Shown here one piece after another: positions 9,084 through 18,790 of a DNA stretch of 64,000 bases. The translations under genes and the position numbers were made by a program. The notes below the pieces were generated by a model, which had not been told where the DNA came from, did not search any database, and worked only from the letters and a program-made list of their open reading frames with translations. The DNA comes from Pirellulales bacterium (GTDB taxonomy: Bacteria > Planctomycetota > Planctomycetia > Pirellulales > Lacipirellulaceae): contig JAKVCC010000020.1 of assembly GCA_022448265.1 (NCBI GenBank), forward strand, positions 1 to 64,000. The letters run 5' to 3'. Every line of letters starts with the position of its first letter. The first letter of the stretch is position 1.

Positions 9084-9739
9084 ATCACACTCCCTTTGTT
9101 GGTAATGAAAAGTTTCTCTTCCGTAGAAAAGCTGACCGCGCCGGTAATTCGCGGTGACACGTAGAAACAATACGCACACTTCATACCAAGGGTGCGATAA
9201 TTGCAAAGATCACTGCGCAAACAGTGACACTGCAATGATTTACGCCTCACGACAGACTGACAGCATGCACACCTGGCGAGTGAACTTTTGCCAAGTAATT
9301 GTAAATGTTCCCTCGAAAACAACTGGCGTAAAGATGGAAACTGACAACCTCATTCGCAAAACGGCGCTTGCCCTCAACATGCCGCGGCAAGAAATAAACA
9401 ACCGTATCGCCCTGTGTGCAACTGTTGCGCAGCAACATCATTAATACTTTGCCAACACACTGCTTAACGAATTTCAGGACAAATCTCACCCGCAGAGCAC
9501 TCATCCGACCGGCACAGTGCTAGTTCTATTACAACGCAACTCACACGGACGGTCGCTCCGATCCCTCCTGGTGCTGCTGGCAGAGACAACACCGCACACT
9601 GTCAGGCGTCAACAGTATCGCCCCCTCGAAGAGTTGCCTTGGCAATTGATCCTGGCAAGAAAGACAACAAGGGGGCTGAAAAAGACGGGAACGCGTGCCC
9701 TGCAACCGAAACCCAAAGTTTGCGATTGAAACGCTCGCC
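9084..9739. other. Long intergenic region upstream of second csrA
   Basis: About 650 bases without a convincing gene. A short inverted repeat (ACCGCG at 9135-9140, CGCGGT at 9150-9155) lies in the csrA leader. A plus-strand frame at 9154-9444 overlaps the csrA promoter region and looks unlike a real protein. Confidence 0.5.
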
Positions 9740-10483
9740 TCACTTCCCCCCATGCCGATCATCCATTCGATCACGGAGCTCCGCGGCCAACTCATACTGT
9801 TCTGCTTCAATAGCGCTAGCCAATTGCTCGGCGAGCGACGGGCCCAATTCATATTGCTCGATAATCGAATCTCGCATCTCACGTAGTTTGATCACGAAAG
9901 TATCTTTGTCAAAATACTCACTTGCATCGTACTTCTCAAAGACCCCCACCAAATCCTGGAGCCCCTTGTCAATTTCAGCAGTCGCTGCACTGGGATCGCT
10001 TTGCTCAAGTTCGATCAGCGCAGCAGCCTGGATCTTGTGAAACATGACGAATGGGCGGTACTGCTCATGCAGCTGCGCCCAATCAGAATTAGGAGCATAC
10101 GCCAAACTAAAATCCATCAGTGACAATGTGTGCTGTGCGTCTTTCATCGCTTCTGGATACTTTTTCAATGTCAGCCAACAAATGCGCCGGTGATAGAACT
10201 GATAAAATTCCCTATCTATTTCGTTGCAGCGATCCTGGTCCAGCTGGTACGATTCGCCCTCGGCGAACGAAAGTGAGAGCAGGTAGTCGAAGTAGGTATC
10301 AAACCCTTCGGGCTGGACTCCATCCGGCCGCCCTGTCACCTCCATCTGTATCATCCCCATGTCGATGCGCATTTGGAGTACGTCTCGCCCATCGGCCCCC
10401 TGAATCTGACGCACGAGAACCTGACCGAGAGAGAAAGGCCAGTCGGCAAGTAGATGGTCAAACGAATGTGGACTTTTCGACAC
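9740..10483 (-). CDS. UVR-motif protein of unknown function
   Basis: A 247-residue soluble protein. The only recognisable element is a C-terminal UvrB/UvrC-type helical hairpin (UVR motif), residues about 213-245, with EQLASAIEAEQYELAAELRD. In UvrB and UvrC this motif mediates protein-protein contact; it also occurs in McsA and in stand-alone regulators. The N-terminal 200 residues contain no nuclease or helicase motif that I can see. It lies between hemerythrin-like and csrA genes on the same strand, with 134 bases to the former. A role in excision repair should not be assumed. Confidence 0.8.
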   Translation of the reverse strand: MSKSPHSFDHLLADWPFSLGQVLVRQIQGADGRDVLQMRIDMGMIQMEVTGRPDGVQPEGFDTYFDYLLSLSFAEGESYQLDQDRCNEIDREFYQFYHRRICWLTLKKYPEAMKDAQHTLSLMDFSLAYAPNSDWAQLHEQYRPFVMFHKIQAAALIELEQSDPSAATAEIDKGLQDLVGVFEKYDASEYFDKDTFVIKLREMRDSIIEQYELGPSLAEQLASAIEAEQYELAAELRDRMDDRHGGK

Positions 10484-10617
10484 CAGTTCACAGGGGCAGA
10501 GGATCTGACGTAGGATACCCGTGGGGCAACATATCGCTTCGGAGCGCCCCTTACTATTGTACCCTATGGCGAGCAGCGCTGAAGAGCCGGTGGCATAAGA
10601 AACCCGGCCAAAAAAGC

Positions 10618-11067
10618 CTATCCCTCGCCCCCTTCATCGCAAAGCAGCGTCTCCTGCATCAGATCGATCTCATCTACGTCGTGCTTATCGATTCGCTCTA
10701 GAAGCTGGCGAATGTTCGAGCAAACGTCTTCAAACTCGTCGTTCTGGTGCTCGCTAAGTGCCTCAACCTCGGGCAACAGATTGCGGATCTCACAGCGGAA
10801 CAAATCGTGTTCACGCTCGAGATGCTCCACTCGGAGCAACATATTTGGCTTGGCCTCAGCAACAAACACCATGTATCCGTCCCGCTCCTCCAAATCCATC
10901 ATGCGTTCGAGATGACGCTGAAACGCCTTAAGTGCAAACTGCACACTGGAGAGTTTGCGTGACAATCCTACCGAAGGAACCTTCCAGTCAAGCGTCACAC
11001 GTAAGGCATCCTTCACGTGGTCCAACATTTTGTGTTCCATCCAAGCCCCGTTGGCCTGTGTCCGCAT
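10618..11067 (-). CDS. Hemerythrin-like (HHE) helical protein
   Basis: This all-helical 149-residue protein resembles planctomycete hemerythrin-domain proteins. Possible iron ligands are spread along four helices: FQRHLERMMDLEE, LEREHDLFR and DKHDVDEIDLMQE near the end; the C-terminus is GGEG as in relatives. Hemerythrins bind a di-iron centre and sense or store oxygen. Not every canonical ligand can be assigned by eye, so metal binding is unproven. The second of two ATGs (11067) is preferred because AAGGAG lies 5 nt before it. Confidence 0.65.
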   Translation of the reverse strand: MRTQANGAWMEHKMLDHVKDALRVTLDWKVPSVGLSRKLSSVQFALKAFQRHLERMMDLEERDGYMVFVAEAKPNMLLRVEHLEREHDLFRCEIRNLLPEVEALSEHQNDEFEDVCSNIRQLLERIDKHDVDEIDLMQETLLCDEGGEG

Positions 11068-11684
11068 GTGTGCTCCTTGCATGATTTAGCCCTCCATAAT
11101 CTAACTGCATGGCGCGAGTTCGCTGGCCACACGACCAAGACGCAGCGCGCCAAGATACGGCCCACCACTACTGACGTGCACGCCAGCACTCCGTCATGCA
11201 GGTGACAAAATCGTCCCCCTCGTTCAAAATTCCTATACTGAAATCCCTACACTGTAGTACGACTTCGGAGTACGATTCCGAGTCCTTAACCTTCGACACT
11301 AGTTTAGAACCCGGATTTAGCCTGAGCCCCGAACCTTCAGGGACCCAAATCTTCAGAAACTCAGCGGCCATCCCCCACAGACTCGGCCAATCACAAGACT
11401 CGTCACCGCTGACGGCCCAAAGCCGCCCGGCCTTCGCATATGAGATCAACTATGAGGTACGTCAGAAGTATGAGCGAAAACCACGCCGACGAGGCCATGT
11501 ATTGTAGCCCAATTCCGGCTATCTGCAAACCATTCCACCCAACAGCGGGGTAAAACAGGCACCTGAGATCGTAGGCCAGGCCTTTGCCAGTACAGTTTTC
11601 GACCAGTTCAGCGCTTGGTCGACTAGTGGCAGGCTACCCGGTCGAATTGGTGCCGAAAAATCCAGCGCCGATGGTACCATCTGG
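11068..11684. other. Intergenic region with two doubtful overlapping frames
   Basis: Frames at 11168-11449 (minus, 93 codons) and 11196-11507 (plus, 103 codons) overlap almost completely. Neither has a clear ribosome site or a family resemblance, so at most one is real. A degenerate direct repeat, TACGACTTCGGAG followed by TACGATTCCGAG, is visible near 11260. Confidence 0.4.
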
Positions 11685-12119
11685 TCAATTTTCGCGGTCC
11701 CACCTCTGACGTCTTTGTTTCTTTTTCTGGGAAACTTGGCCCTTGCTGCTCAAGCGCCGCTCTATCGAGCCTGAGGTAGGACGAGTCAGTCGACGAACCC
11801 GCGGTGCTGTCAGCACGCCTAGGATCAATTGACGAAGTTTTTGATAACAATCGGCAATATTGCGCGGCTGATCGCGGTGCCGCTGACTCGAGATAACGAT
11901 ATGGCCACCTACGCTAATTCGGTGCGCATATCGTTCCATGAAACGCACCTTCGCCAGTACGGGCAAACAGGTGGTTTTCCGCACGTTCCACCGAAGGATC
12001 GCCTTACTATTGACTTTGTTCACGTTCTGGCCACCCGGACCCGCACTCCGGGCAAAGGTCAGGGAAATCTCTGAAGCAAGAATCTGGGTGTTCGCATTGA
12101 CGATCAAAGGGCGCGACAT
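11685..12119 (-). CDS. arfB: ArfB-type peptidyl-tRNA hydrolase (ribosome rescue)
   Basis: The 144-residue protein releases stalled peptides from ribosomes without a stop codon. It has the catalytic GGQ at residues 29-31 in the release-factor context ARSAGPGGQNVNKVNSKA, a central domain III-like fold, and a basic C-terminal tail (SQKKKQRRQRWDREN) that in ArfB enters the empty mRNA channel. It lacks the stop-codon-recognition domains of full RF1/RF2. The next gene in the same direction ends only 10 bases upstream, so the two may be cotranscribed. Assignment is strong. Confidence 0.93.
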   Translation of the reverse strand: MSRPLIVNANTQILASEISLTFARSAGPGGQNVNKVNSKAILRWNVRKTTCLPVLAKVRFMERYAHRISVGGHIVISSQRHRDQPRNIADCYQKLRQLILGVLTAPRVRRLTRPTSGSIERRLSSKGQVSQKKKQRRQRWDREN

Positions 12120-12129
12120 AGCAAGTGGT

Positions 12130-12933
12130 TCAACCCTTCACCACAGGCGATGTCAAACGCTGAAAGGCCTGCATGGAGAGCGTCAACAACTTTTCGTAGT
12201 TGTGACATTCAATGTCCTGCCCCGCCAACTCGACGTCGAAGTCACCCGTGTATCCGGCCTCGAACAGCTTTTGCATGAGTTCTGGAAGCGGCACAACACC
12301 TTCGCCCAACGGGCAACGATCCTGATCGATATTGTGCTCAGTAAGTCGATCACCAAGCTGCACTAAGGCCGTGTGCGCCACAATTTCTTGCAAGTTCGTG
12401 ACGATCGCGGGGTCATGACCAAAATGATATGCGTCAAATACCAGCTTGAGATGGGGAGTTCTATAGCTTTCGACCAGAGCTAAGGTCGACTCCAGATCGG
12501 TGAGAAACGTCCACTCGCTTGCGCAAGCGGGGTGCATCGGCTCAATCGCGAGGGTAACTCCGGCCGCCTCGGCCAACACCAACAACTTATCCAGGGCAAT
12601 CCGCAGCAGACGATCTGCATGCCGAAAGGTGTGGTTATTGCGTCCGCCTGTGTACACGACCAAACAGCCGGCATTCATGGCGGCTGCCAGACGAACCGCG
12701 TACAGCGCGTCATCGATCGCTTCTTGAAGGCTGTACCCGTCGCTACCCGTGAAGCCACCGGCCCACAACAAATTGGTGACTCGCAAGCCGCTCTCGGCTA
12801 ACAGATCGACCCCTTTTTCGTCACCAAAGTCGGTCAGCTTTTGCCGCCAGACACCGATCGCTTCGTATCCCGCCTCCGCATATCGCCGCACGTCCTCATC
12901 GAAGGACCACCGGTAGGTCGTCACTTCGTTCAT
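12130..12933 (-). CDS. Sugar phosphate isomerase/epimerase-like TIM barrel protein
   Basis: A xylose-isomerase-like TIM-barrel protein of about 267 residues. Typical features are IGVWRQKL near the first strands, the glutamate in TLAIEPMHP, the histidine region VFDAYHFGHDP, and DVELAG at the barrel end; these supply the metal ligands in the family. The substrate cannot be told. The ATG at 12933 has no ribosome site. A TTG at 12960, preceded by AAAGGA with 7-nt spacing, would add 9 residues (LPISSYRFS) and is the better supported start by that criterion. The gene diverges from a response regulator. Confidence 0.85.
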   Translation of the reverse strand: MNEVTTYRWSFDEDVRRYAEAGYEAIGVWRQKLTDFGDEKGVDLLAESGLRVTNLLWAGGFTGSDGYSLQEAIDDALYAVRLAAAMNAGCLVVYTGGRNNHTFRHADRLLRIALDKLLVLAEAAGVTLAIEPMHPACASEWTFLTDLESTLALVESYRTPHLKLVFDAYHFGHDPAIVTNLQEIVAHTALVQLGDRLTEHNIDQDRCPLGEGVVPLPELMQKLFEAGYTGDFDVELAGQDIECHNYEKLLTLSMQAFQRLTSPVVKG

Positions 12934-13196
12934 CGAGAATCTGTAAGACGAGATGGGCAATTCACAATCCTTTGCCAATTCCAACGAGCGGGAAACTGAG
13001 TATGGGAGATCGGTCAGCCAGTGTAAACCCGAAGTACGCCAACACTCGTAGCGCCCGCAGATAAGTCTGTCTCTCCGCTGGTAAACAGTCCAGCGGAGAG
13101 ACGAATTGGTATTTTCCTGCCCTCCCATTGCCCCCCCATCCATACGTGTTTATGGTAGAAACAGAGCGCACGTGGTTTCCCACAAATCGGTGCTTT

Positions 13197-13829
13197 ATGG
13201 CTATTCGGATGCTTATTGCCGACGACCATGCTGTTATGCGGGCCGGGGTGCGCAGCCTGGTACAGAAAACTGAGATCGAAATTGTGGCCGAAGCGGCCGA
13301 CGGCGATTCCGCGTTTCAGTTGGCGCTCAAGCACCTCCCAGATTTAGTTCTCCTCGACGTGCGCATGCCGAATAACGACGGAATTGCATGCTTGGGGCGC
13401 CTGCGTGCCGAGCTGCCCCAAATGCCCGTCTTGATGTTCAGCGCCTACGACAATCCAACTTACATCGCCCGCGCGGTGGCCCTGGGTGCAGCCGGCTATC
13501 TTGTAAAAACAGCCTCACCCGAGGAACTACTTGCGGCCATGCGTCGTGCGGCGACAGGCGAGTCGATCTGGACACGCGAAGAACTCCGTCGTGTTACCGG
13601 CGCGCTTTCGACTCCGCACGGCGCAGTCGATCTGGAAGTCCCCCTTACCAAGCGCGAGAATGAAGTACTCAAACAACTTGCGTTAGGACTTAGCAACAAG
13701 GAAATCGCCCTGGCACTGTCGATCAGCTACGAGACCGTTAAAGAGCACGTCCAGAATGTTCTACGCAAGGTGGGAGTTTCCGACCGGACCCAGGCAGCGG
13801 TTTGGGCCGTGCGGAAAGGGATTGTTTAG
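13197..13829 (+). CDS. NarL/FixJ family response regulator
   Basis: A 210-residue two-component regulator. The receiver domain occupies residues 1-120 with Asp9 and Asp10, the phosphoacceptor Asp54 in LLDVRMP, a serine in MFSAYDN and Lys in YLVKTASP. The C-terminal LuxR-type helix-turn-helix spans roughly 145-205 (LTKRENEVLKQLALGLSNKE). No histidine kinase is adjacent, so it is an orphan regulator here. It diverges from the sugar isomerase gene across about 260 bases, which could be a shared control region. ATG at 13197 begins the receiver's first strand. Confidence 0.93.
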   Translation: MAIRMLIADDHAVMRAGVRSLVQKTEIEIVAEAADGDSAFQLALKHLPDLVLLDVRMPNNDGIACLGRLRAELPQMPVLMFSAYDNPTYIARAVALGAAGYLVKTASPEELLAAMRRAATGESIWTREELRRVTGALSTPHGAVDLEVPLTKRENEVLKQLALGLSNKEIALALSISYETVKEHVQNVLRKVGVSDRTQAAVWAVRKGIV

Positions 13830-13905
13830 GAACTTCAAATTGCCGGTTAATCGACCCCGATCCGGACGACAAGCCCAGCCACGGATTGTGCGGTAGCAAT
13901 CCGGA

Positions 13906-14733
13906 TTAGCGCAAAAAATCTAACCAACCCGCCTGCGTGGCAATGGTTATCGTCAAGTTGTACAGTCCATGGCACAGGATGGCGGCAATGAGCCACGGAA
14001 GCCCAAGTGCAACCTTGGGCCGATGGCGGCCGCGTATGGCGTTGCCCCAAACCCGCGCCAAACCAAGGCCTGCCACAAGTGAGCAACCGACATGTAGTCC
14101 CACGCAAACAGTCCAACGAAATTGAACGAACAGGATCGAGTGTTCGGGTACGTAAATATAAATGTATATTAGATTTTCGATGGCCGCGAACGCAAAGCCT
14201 CCACACGCCGCACAGAATAGAATTTGCGGTGTCGTGCGAAACAGATACGGCCGCTTCTCGACGACCCACCAGGCAGCCGAAATTTTGACCACCTCTTCGG
14301 TAACCGGCCCCACCACCACTGCCAAAAACCCGACTCCCTGCCAGCCCGTCGAACGCATACCTGTCCATATGGCTCCCAGCACACCCCATGGCCCTGCGGC
14401 CAGAGCCACCAGCAGCGTCGCGCCCATACTTTGCAACAACGTCGTTTTTTTGATACCAGCGGCTAACCAACGGGTGTAAGTCAGTTGGCTTTCGCCAGAC
14501 GTTCCGACAAGCTCGCTGGAAAGGGCCGGTTCTTCCCAAACACCATGCTCGACGCGGTCCGCCTCGGACTGGTGCAGGCGTTCGCGCCGCAGCCAACGCT
14601 CGACCTTGACCTCACTTGGATCAAACTCGTGACCACCACTTCGCAAATGCGGCTCGTTTTCGACCCCATGCTCGTTCCGCCCGCGAGGATGTCTGGCACC
14701 TTGGGCGTCAAAATCGCCTGACGGATCGGTCAT
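13906..14733 (-). CDS. PrsW-type intramembrane metalloprotease (CPBP/PrsW fold)
   Basis: A 275-residue polytopic membrane protein. The first 110 residues are polar and cytoplasmic; after that come several hydrophobic segments carrying the PrsW motifs: TEEVVK (glutamate pair), AAIENLIY (Glu and Asn), HVGCSLV and HGLYN (histidines). PrsW proteins cut membrane anti-sigma factors. The gene begins 3 bases after the stop of the YbjQ-like gene, so the two are translationally linked. No anti-sigma factor is seen nearby; the substrate is unknown. Confidence 0.85.
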   Translation of the reverse strand: MTDPSGDFDAQGARHPRGRNEHGVENEPHLRSGGHEFDPSEVKVERWLRRERLHQSEADRVEHGVWEEPALSSELVGTSGESQLTYTRWLAAGIKKTTLLQSMGATLLVALAAGPWGVLGAIWTGMRSTGWQGVGFLAVVVGPVTEEVVKISAAWWVVEKRPYLFRTTPQILFCAACGGFAFAAIENLIYIYIYVPEHSILFVQFRWTVCVGLHVGCSLVAGLGLARVWGNAIRGRHRPKVALGLPWLIAAILCHGLYNLTITIATQAGWLDFLR

Positions 14734-14736
14734 GGA

Positions 14737-15213
14737 TCACCGCGATCCGGCATTCGAACAATCGAAGTGATAGGCCGTCGCACAGCCCAGAATGGCCACC
14801 ATCGCCGCGCTTTTTTTGCTGGCCGAACTACCACCGACATCGGCGGTCTCCAGCCGTAGATTGCAAATCGCATCGAAGCCAAGTTGTTGAGCCTGCTCGA
14901 CAAGGCGCTGCGTCGTCTCGCGGCGCGCGCGGCTCAAGAGGGAGTGATAGCTCTGCACTTCGCCGCCAAACAAACCACGCAAATTCGCCAAAAACGTCTT
15001 GAAGTAGTCCGTCGCCACAACCGTCTCTGCCACAACTATTTGCGGGGGCTGGCTGCCCGGACTATGGCCTGGAAAGGTTTTCAACTGGGTCACCAAAAAA
15101 AGTCCGTTCGCCGCTTCACGCGAGGCAAGACTGGCCAAATGCCGTTGTTCAGCCCATACACCAAACGTAAATCCCACGACAATCAGCACCAAGACTAAAA
15201 AAAGTTCTATCAT
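14737..15213 (-). CDS. Membrane-anchored YbjQ-like heavy-metal-binding-domain protein
   Basis: This 158-residue protein has an N-terminal transmembrane helix (residues 1-18, FLVLVLIVVGF), a linker, and then a YbjQ/DUF74-type domain from about residue 58: TVVATDYFKTF, a GEVQSYHSLL segment and GFDAICNLRLET. Family members form pentamer-like rings of unknown function. The membrane anchor is unusual compared with the soluble copy just upstream at 15363-15683. It is directly followed by a PrsW-type membrane protease, so the anchored protein could be a partner or substrate of that protease; this is inference from gene order. Confidence 0.75.
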   Translation of the reverse strand: MIELFLVLVLIVVGFTFGVWAEQRHLASLASREAANGLFLVTQLKTFPGHSPGSQPPQIVVAETVVATDYFKTFLANLRGLFGGEVQSYHSLLSRARRETTQRLVEQAQQLGFDAICNLRLETADVGGSSASKKSAAMVAILGCATAYHFDCSNAGSR

Positions 15214-15362
15214 CGATTTCGTCTGCCACGGTTCCGCGCCACATCTTCAGCTTCCCGTTACAGTCCCCTATGACAGTTTGCCGTCACGGTTTCCCTTCCC
15301 AAATGCCATACCCAGCTACACGTGATAGCTACCGTCGCACCTTAATTTGGCACCAACGTTGG

Positions 15363-15683
15363 CTAGGAAAGCTGCACCGTGACTGCTGTCCCATATGCGT
15401 ATAGTTCGGCCGCCCCCGCGGTGACCGCACTGGTCGTAAAGCGGACGTTCACTACCGCGTTGGCGCCCAACTGCTCCGCCTGGGCAAGCATCCGCTCGAC
15501 TGCTTGCCGACGAGACTCGGTCAACAGCTCCGTGTAGCCCTTCAGCTCACCGCCGACCAAATTCTTGAAGCTGGCCGCGATGTCACGACCGGCGTGCTTG
15601 GCACGGACGGTATTGCCTTGCACCAGCCCCTTAATCTCAGCGATGTGGTAACCGGCGATAGTTTCGGTGTTTGTCACGATCAT
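15363..15683 (-). CDS. YbjQ family soluble protein
   Basis: A 106-residue YbjQ/DUF74 protein of standard length: ETIAGYHIAEIKGLVQGNTVRAK at the N-terminus, GGELKGYTELL in the middle and GANAVVNVRF near the end. Its biochemical role is not established in any organism; the family name 'heavy-metal-binding' is weakly based. The same strand continues after 150 bases into the anchored paralogue, and the two probably arose by duplication of one domain. Confidence 0.9.
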   Translation of the reverse strand: MIVTNTETIAGYHIAEIKGLVQGNTVRAKHAGRDIAASFKNLVGGELKGYTELLTESRRQAVERMLAQAEQLGANAVVNVRFTTSAVTAGAAELYAYGTAVTVQLS

Positions 15684-15936
15684 AGGTCGTTCTTTCGTAG
15701 TGACTTGCGAAATAATCTTGGACTGGAGTTCCCGAAGACTGTCGGTATTGTGGCGCGGTCACCACCACATTGCAATGGTTCTTTCGCCGACAGTCAGCCG
15801 CACGGTTTGTGGGCAGGTCTGCCCAAGTTGACTATCACCAATTTGACTATCTTCAACGCCGATGGATTTGTAGAATTGGCCACAGACACCCTGTAAGAAA
15901 CCTGCGCAACTAGCCCGCCTGAACCCAAAGATTTTC

Positions 15937-17637
15937 ATGTCAACGCCACCCGAAAAATCTGAAGACAAGGGCCCCTCGCGGAATTTTATCCAACAGATAA
16001 TCGATACCGATCGAGTAGCCAGCAAAAATAACGGCCTCGTACGAACTCGCTTTCCGCCTGAGCCCAATGGCTATTTGCATATCGGCCATGCCAAAAGCAT
16101 CTGTCTCAATGCAGGTCTGGCACATGAATTCAACGGCGAATTCAATCTGCGATTCGACGATACGAATCCAGCGAAAGAAGAGCAGGAGTATGTCGATGCC
16201 ATCATGGAGGACGTCCGTTGGCTGGGGGCCGATTGGGAAGATCGGCTATACTTTGCATCCGACTACTTCGACCAGTTACATGCGTGGGCTGTTCGATTGA
16301 TCGAGGCGGGCAAAGCCTACGTTTGCGATCTCAATGCCGACCAGATGCGGGAACATCGAGGTACGCTGACCGAACCCGGCAAAGAGTGCCAGTATCGAAT
16401 GCGCAGTCCGGAGGAGAATCTTGATCTGTTTGAGCGGATGAAAGCAGGTGAGTTCCCCGACGGGTCGCGTACGCTGCGTGCAAAGATCGACATGGCCTCA
16501 CCAAATCTTAACTTGCGCGACCCAGTCATGTACCGCATAAAACGGGCCCATCACCACCGCACGGGCGACAGCTGGTGCATTTATCCCTCGTACGATTTTA
16601 CCCACGGCCAAAGTGATTCGATTGAAAAAGTGACCCATTCCATATGCACGCTGGAGTTTGAAAACCACCGTCCGCTTTATGACTGGTTTTGCGAATCGCT
16701 CGGTATTTATCACCCGCAGCAAATCGAATTTGCCCGGCTCAACCTTTCCTACACCGTGATGAGCAAAAGGAAGCTCCTACAATTGGTCACGGAAAAACAT
16801 GTTGGTGGCTGGGACGACCCTCGCATGCCGACCATCGGTGGGCTGCGGCGGCGAGGCTATACTTCAGCCGCGATTCGCTCGTTTTGCGACCGCATCGGTG
16901 TCGCCAAGGCAGCCAGCACGATTGATATGGCCTGGCTCGAGGACGCGATTCGCGAAGATCTCAACCAGCATGCACCCAGGGCAATGGGAGTCTTGCGGCC
17001 TCTCAAAGTCGTAATCGAGAACTATCCGGAGGGCGAGGTCGAGTACCTCGAGGCGGCCAATCACCCCCAAAACCCGGAAATGGGGACCCGCACAGTGCCA
17101 TTCTCGCGGGAACTGTACATTGAGCAGGACGATTTCAAGGAAGACGCGCCAAAGAAATTCTTCCGATTGTCGGTCGGTCGCGAAGTTCGATTACGCTATG
17201 CCTATTTCATCACCTGCACCGACATTGTGAAGGACTCCAGTGGAAACGTAACGGAGCTACGCTGCACCTACGATCCGGCGACTCAAGGCGGGAACGCACC
17301 CGACGGGCGAAAAGTCAAAGGCACCATTCATTGGGTGTCAGCCGATCATGCTGCGAATGCCGAAGTGCGATTGTACGACCACCTCTTTCGGGTCGAAAAT
17401 CCTAACGATACCCCGGAGGGTGGCACGTTTCTTGACCATCTCAATCCGAATTCCGTCGAACAGATTGCGAACGCCCAGTTGGAACCTGCCCTAGCCGCGG
17501 CACAACCGGGTAGCCATTTTCAGTTCGAGCGGAACGGCTACTTCTTTGTCGATCCGGTCGACTCCGCAACGGGCAAGCCTGTTTTTAATCGCACGGCGAC
17601 CCTGCGCGATACCTGGGCCAAGCTAAGCAAGCGGTGA
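15937..17637 (+). CDS. glnS: Glutaminyl-tRNA synthetase
   Basis: GlnRS charges tRNA-Gln with glutamine in the cytoplasm. The 566-residue protein shows the class I signatures: [15 protein letters not shown] with HIGH at residues 48-51, and a KMSKS-like VMSKRKL at 274-280. The FRFDDTNP-type segment ([16 protein letters not shown]) and the C-terminal anticodon-binding beta-barrels are present and the length is normal for bacterial GlnRS. A direct GlnRS suggests the transamidation route is not essential for Gln-tRNA in this organism. There is no clear ribosome site before the ATG. Confidence 0.97.
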   Translation: MSTPPEKSEDKGPSRNFIQQIIDTDRVASKNNGLVRTRFPPEPNGYLHIGHAKSICLNAGLAHEFNGEFNLRFDDTNPAKEEQEYVDAIMEDVRWLGADWEDRLYFASDYFDQLHAWAVRLIEAGKAYVCDLNADQMREHRGTLTEPGKECQYRMRSPEENLDLFERMKAGEFPDGSRTLRAKIDMASPNLNLRDPVMYRIKRAHHHRTGDSWCIYPSYDFTHGQSDSIEKVTHSICTLEFENHRPLYDWFCESLGIYHPQQIEFARLNLSYTVMSKRKLLQLVTEKHVGGWDDPRMPTIGGLRRRGYTSAAIRSFCDRIGVAKAASTIDMAWLEDAIREDLNQHAPRAMGVLRPLKVVIENYPEGEVEYLEAANHPQNPEMGTRTVPFSRELYIEQDDFKEDAPKKFFRLSVGREVRLRYAYFITCTDIVKDSSGNVTELRCTYDPATQGGNAPDGRKVKGTIHWVSADHAANAEVRLYDHLFRVENPNDTPEGGTFLDHLNPNSVEQIANAQLEPALAAAQPGSHFQFERNGYFFVDPVDSATGKPVFNRTATLRDTWAKLSKR

Positions 17638-17758
17638 CATGGGTGCGGATTCCATTTCGTCCGTCAGAGGGTGTCAAACGAAAAGTCTCATCGGATGGCG
17701 CAAAGATAGCCGTTTTTGACTAGTGGCTTGGCTCTGCGCGCGTCGCTCCGCACGCACA

Positions 17759-18505
17759 CTATTTTTTGCGTGCCCAATAGTACAGAGGCTTGTACTTTTT
17801 AGATCCGCTAGTCCAACGCGGATGGGACTCGACTCGTACCAGGTCGCCACCACTTTCCTCGACCAGTTGCTGCACCCGCTCCCTGGCCAAACGATGAATC
17901 TGGACAGGCCGCTTGCCACGAACCCATTTATAGAACGGGCGAAAACGCTCTCGATAAAACTTGTCGAAGCGAGCGGGCAGTGAACCATGCGAAAACAGGG
18001 GCCCGTCAGGCACTAGAAAGAGAGCTATACCGCCTGGGGTCAAAAGGCGGAGAAAATCTCGAATGTAGTTCTCCGAGGCCGGCGGCGGAATATGCTGAAT
18101 GGTAATGTCGCTATAGATGAAGCTGAAGTGACCACTCTCAAATTGCGAAAGGTCTTCTCGCTTATTGACTACAAACGAACAGTTTTCGCTCCTTCGCTGG
18201 ATCTTAGCGTTTTCGATCATCGTCGATGATATATCGACGCCGATCACCTCGTCGAAATGCCGCCCCAGAGCATTGGTAAGTCGCCCCACACCGCAGCCAA
18301 AATCCAATGCGCGCGAACGATCGAGCTGGATCTTTTGGGCAGCGATGGCTTGCATTTGTCGATCGATGAGTTCCTCGCCCGTACGAAAAAACTCCTCGAT
18401 GTCCACGTTGCGACCCTTGTACTTGGCGCTGGTCAGAACCGCATAATAGGGTTCCTCCGCGCCAAACTTTTCATAAACTGACTCGACACTGGCAAACGCG
18501 CTCAT
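17759..18505 (-). CDS. Class I SAM-dependent methyltransferase
   Basis: A 248-residue methyltransferase-like protein. The SAM-binding motif I is LDFGCGVGRLTNAL, followed by the acidic end of strand 2 in VIGVDISSTMI and motif IV-like YSDITIQHI. The substrate is unknown; sequences of this sort often act on small molecules or lipids. The ATG at 18505 (MSAFASVESVYEK) is preferred over an upstream in-frame ATG at 18610 because the extra 35 residues are basic and lack domain character. It diverges from a PfkB kinase gene. Confidence 0.8.
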   Translation of the reverse strand: MSAFASVESVYEKFGAEEPYYAVLTSAKYKGRNVDIEEFFRTGEELIDRQMQAIAAQKIQLDRSRALDFGCGVGRLTNALGRHFDEVIGVDISSTMIENAKIQRRSENCSFVVNKREDLSQFESGHFSFIYSDITIQHIPPPASENYIRDFLRLLTPGGIALFLVPDGPLFSHGSLPARFDKFYRERFRPFYKWVRGKRPVQIHRLARERVQQLVEESGGDLVRVESHPRWTSGSKKYKPLYYWARKK

Positions 18506-18790
18506 CGGAATTCGACTCAAAAAATGGAGGAGATATGGATTGACCCCTGGCGCCAACCATTGTGGAGGGTGGCGGCGTGGATGGTATCGACACGCTTTCT
18601 GCCACGTCAACGTCGGTTAATCCAATCCGAGCCCAGAAAATGCTAGCATCCCCTTGCGACACCAGAGGCTCCAGGCACATAATCGTCGGTTCTTAATCGT
18701 TCTAGTCTCGATCGTTAAGGTCTTGTTCTGGGGGTGTTGCCAAAGCGGTTCGCCTCCGTTTTTTGTTTTTTTCGGGTGCGGGGACTCCTC

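Noticed and set aside
9154-9444. 96-codon plus-strand frame upstream of csrA
   Set aside because: It overlaps the csrA leader, has no ribosome site and no protein-like pattern.
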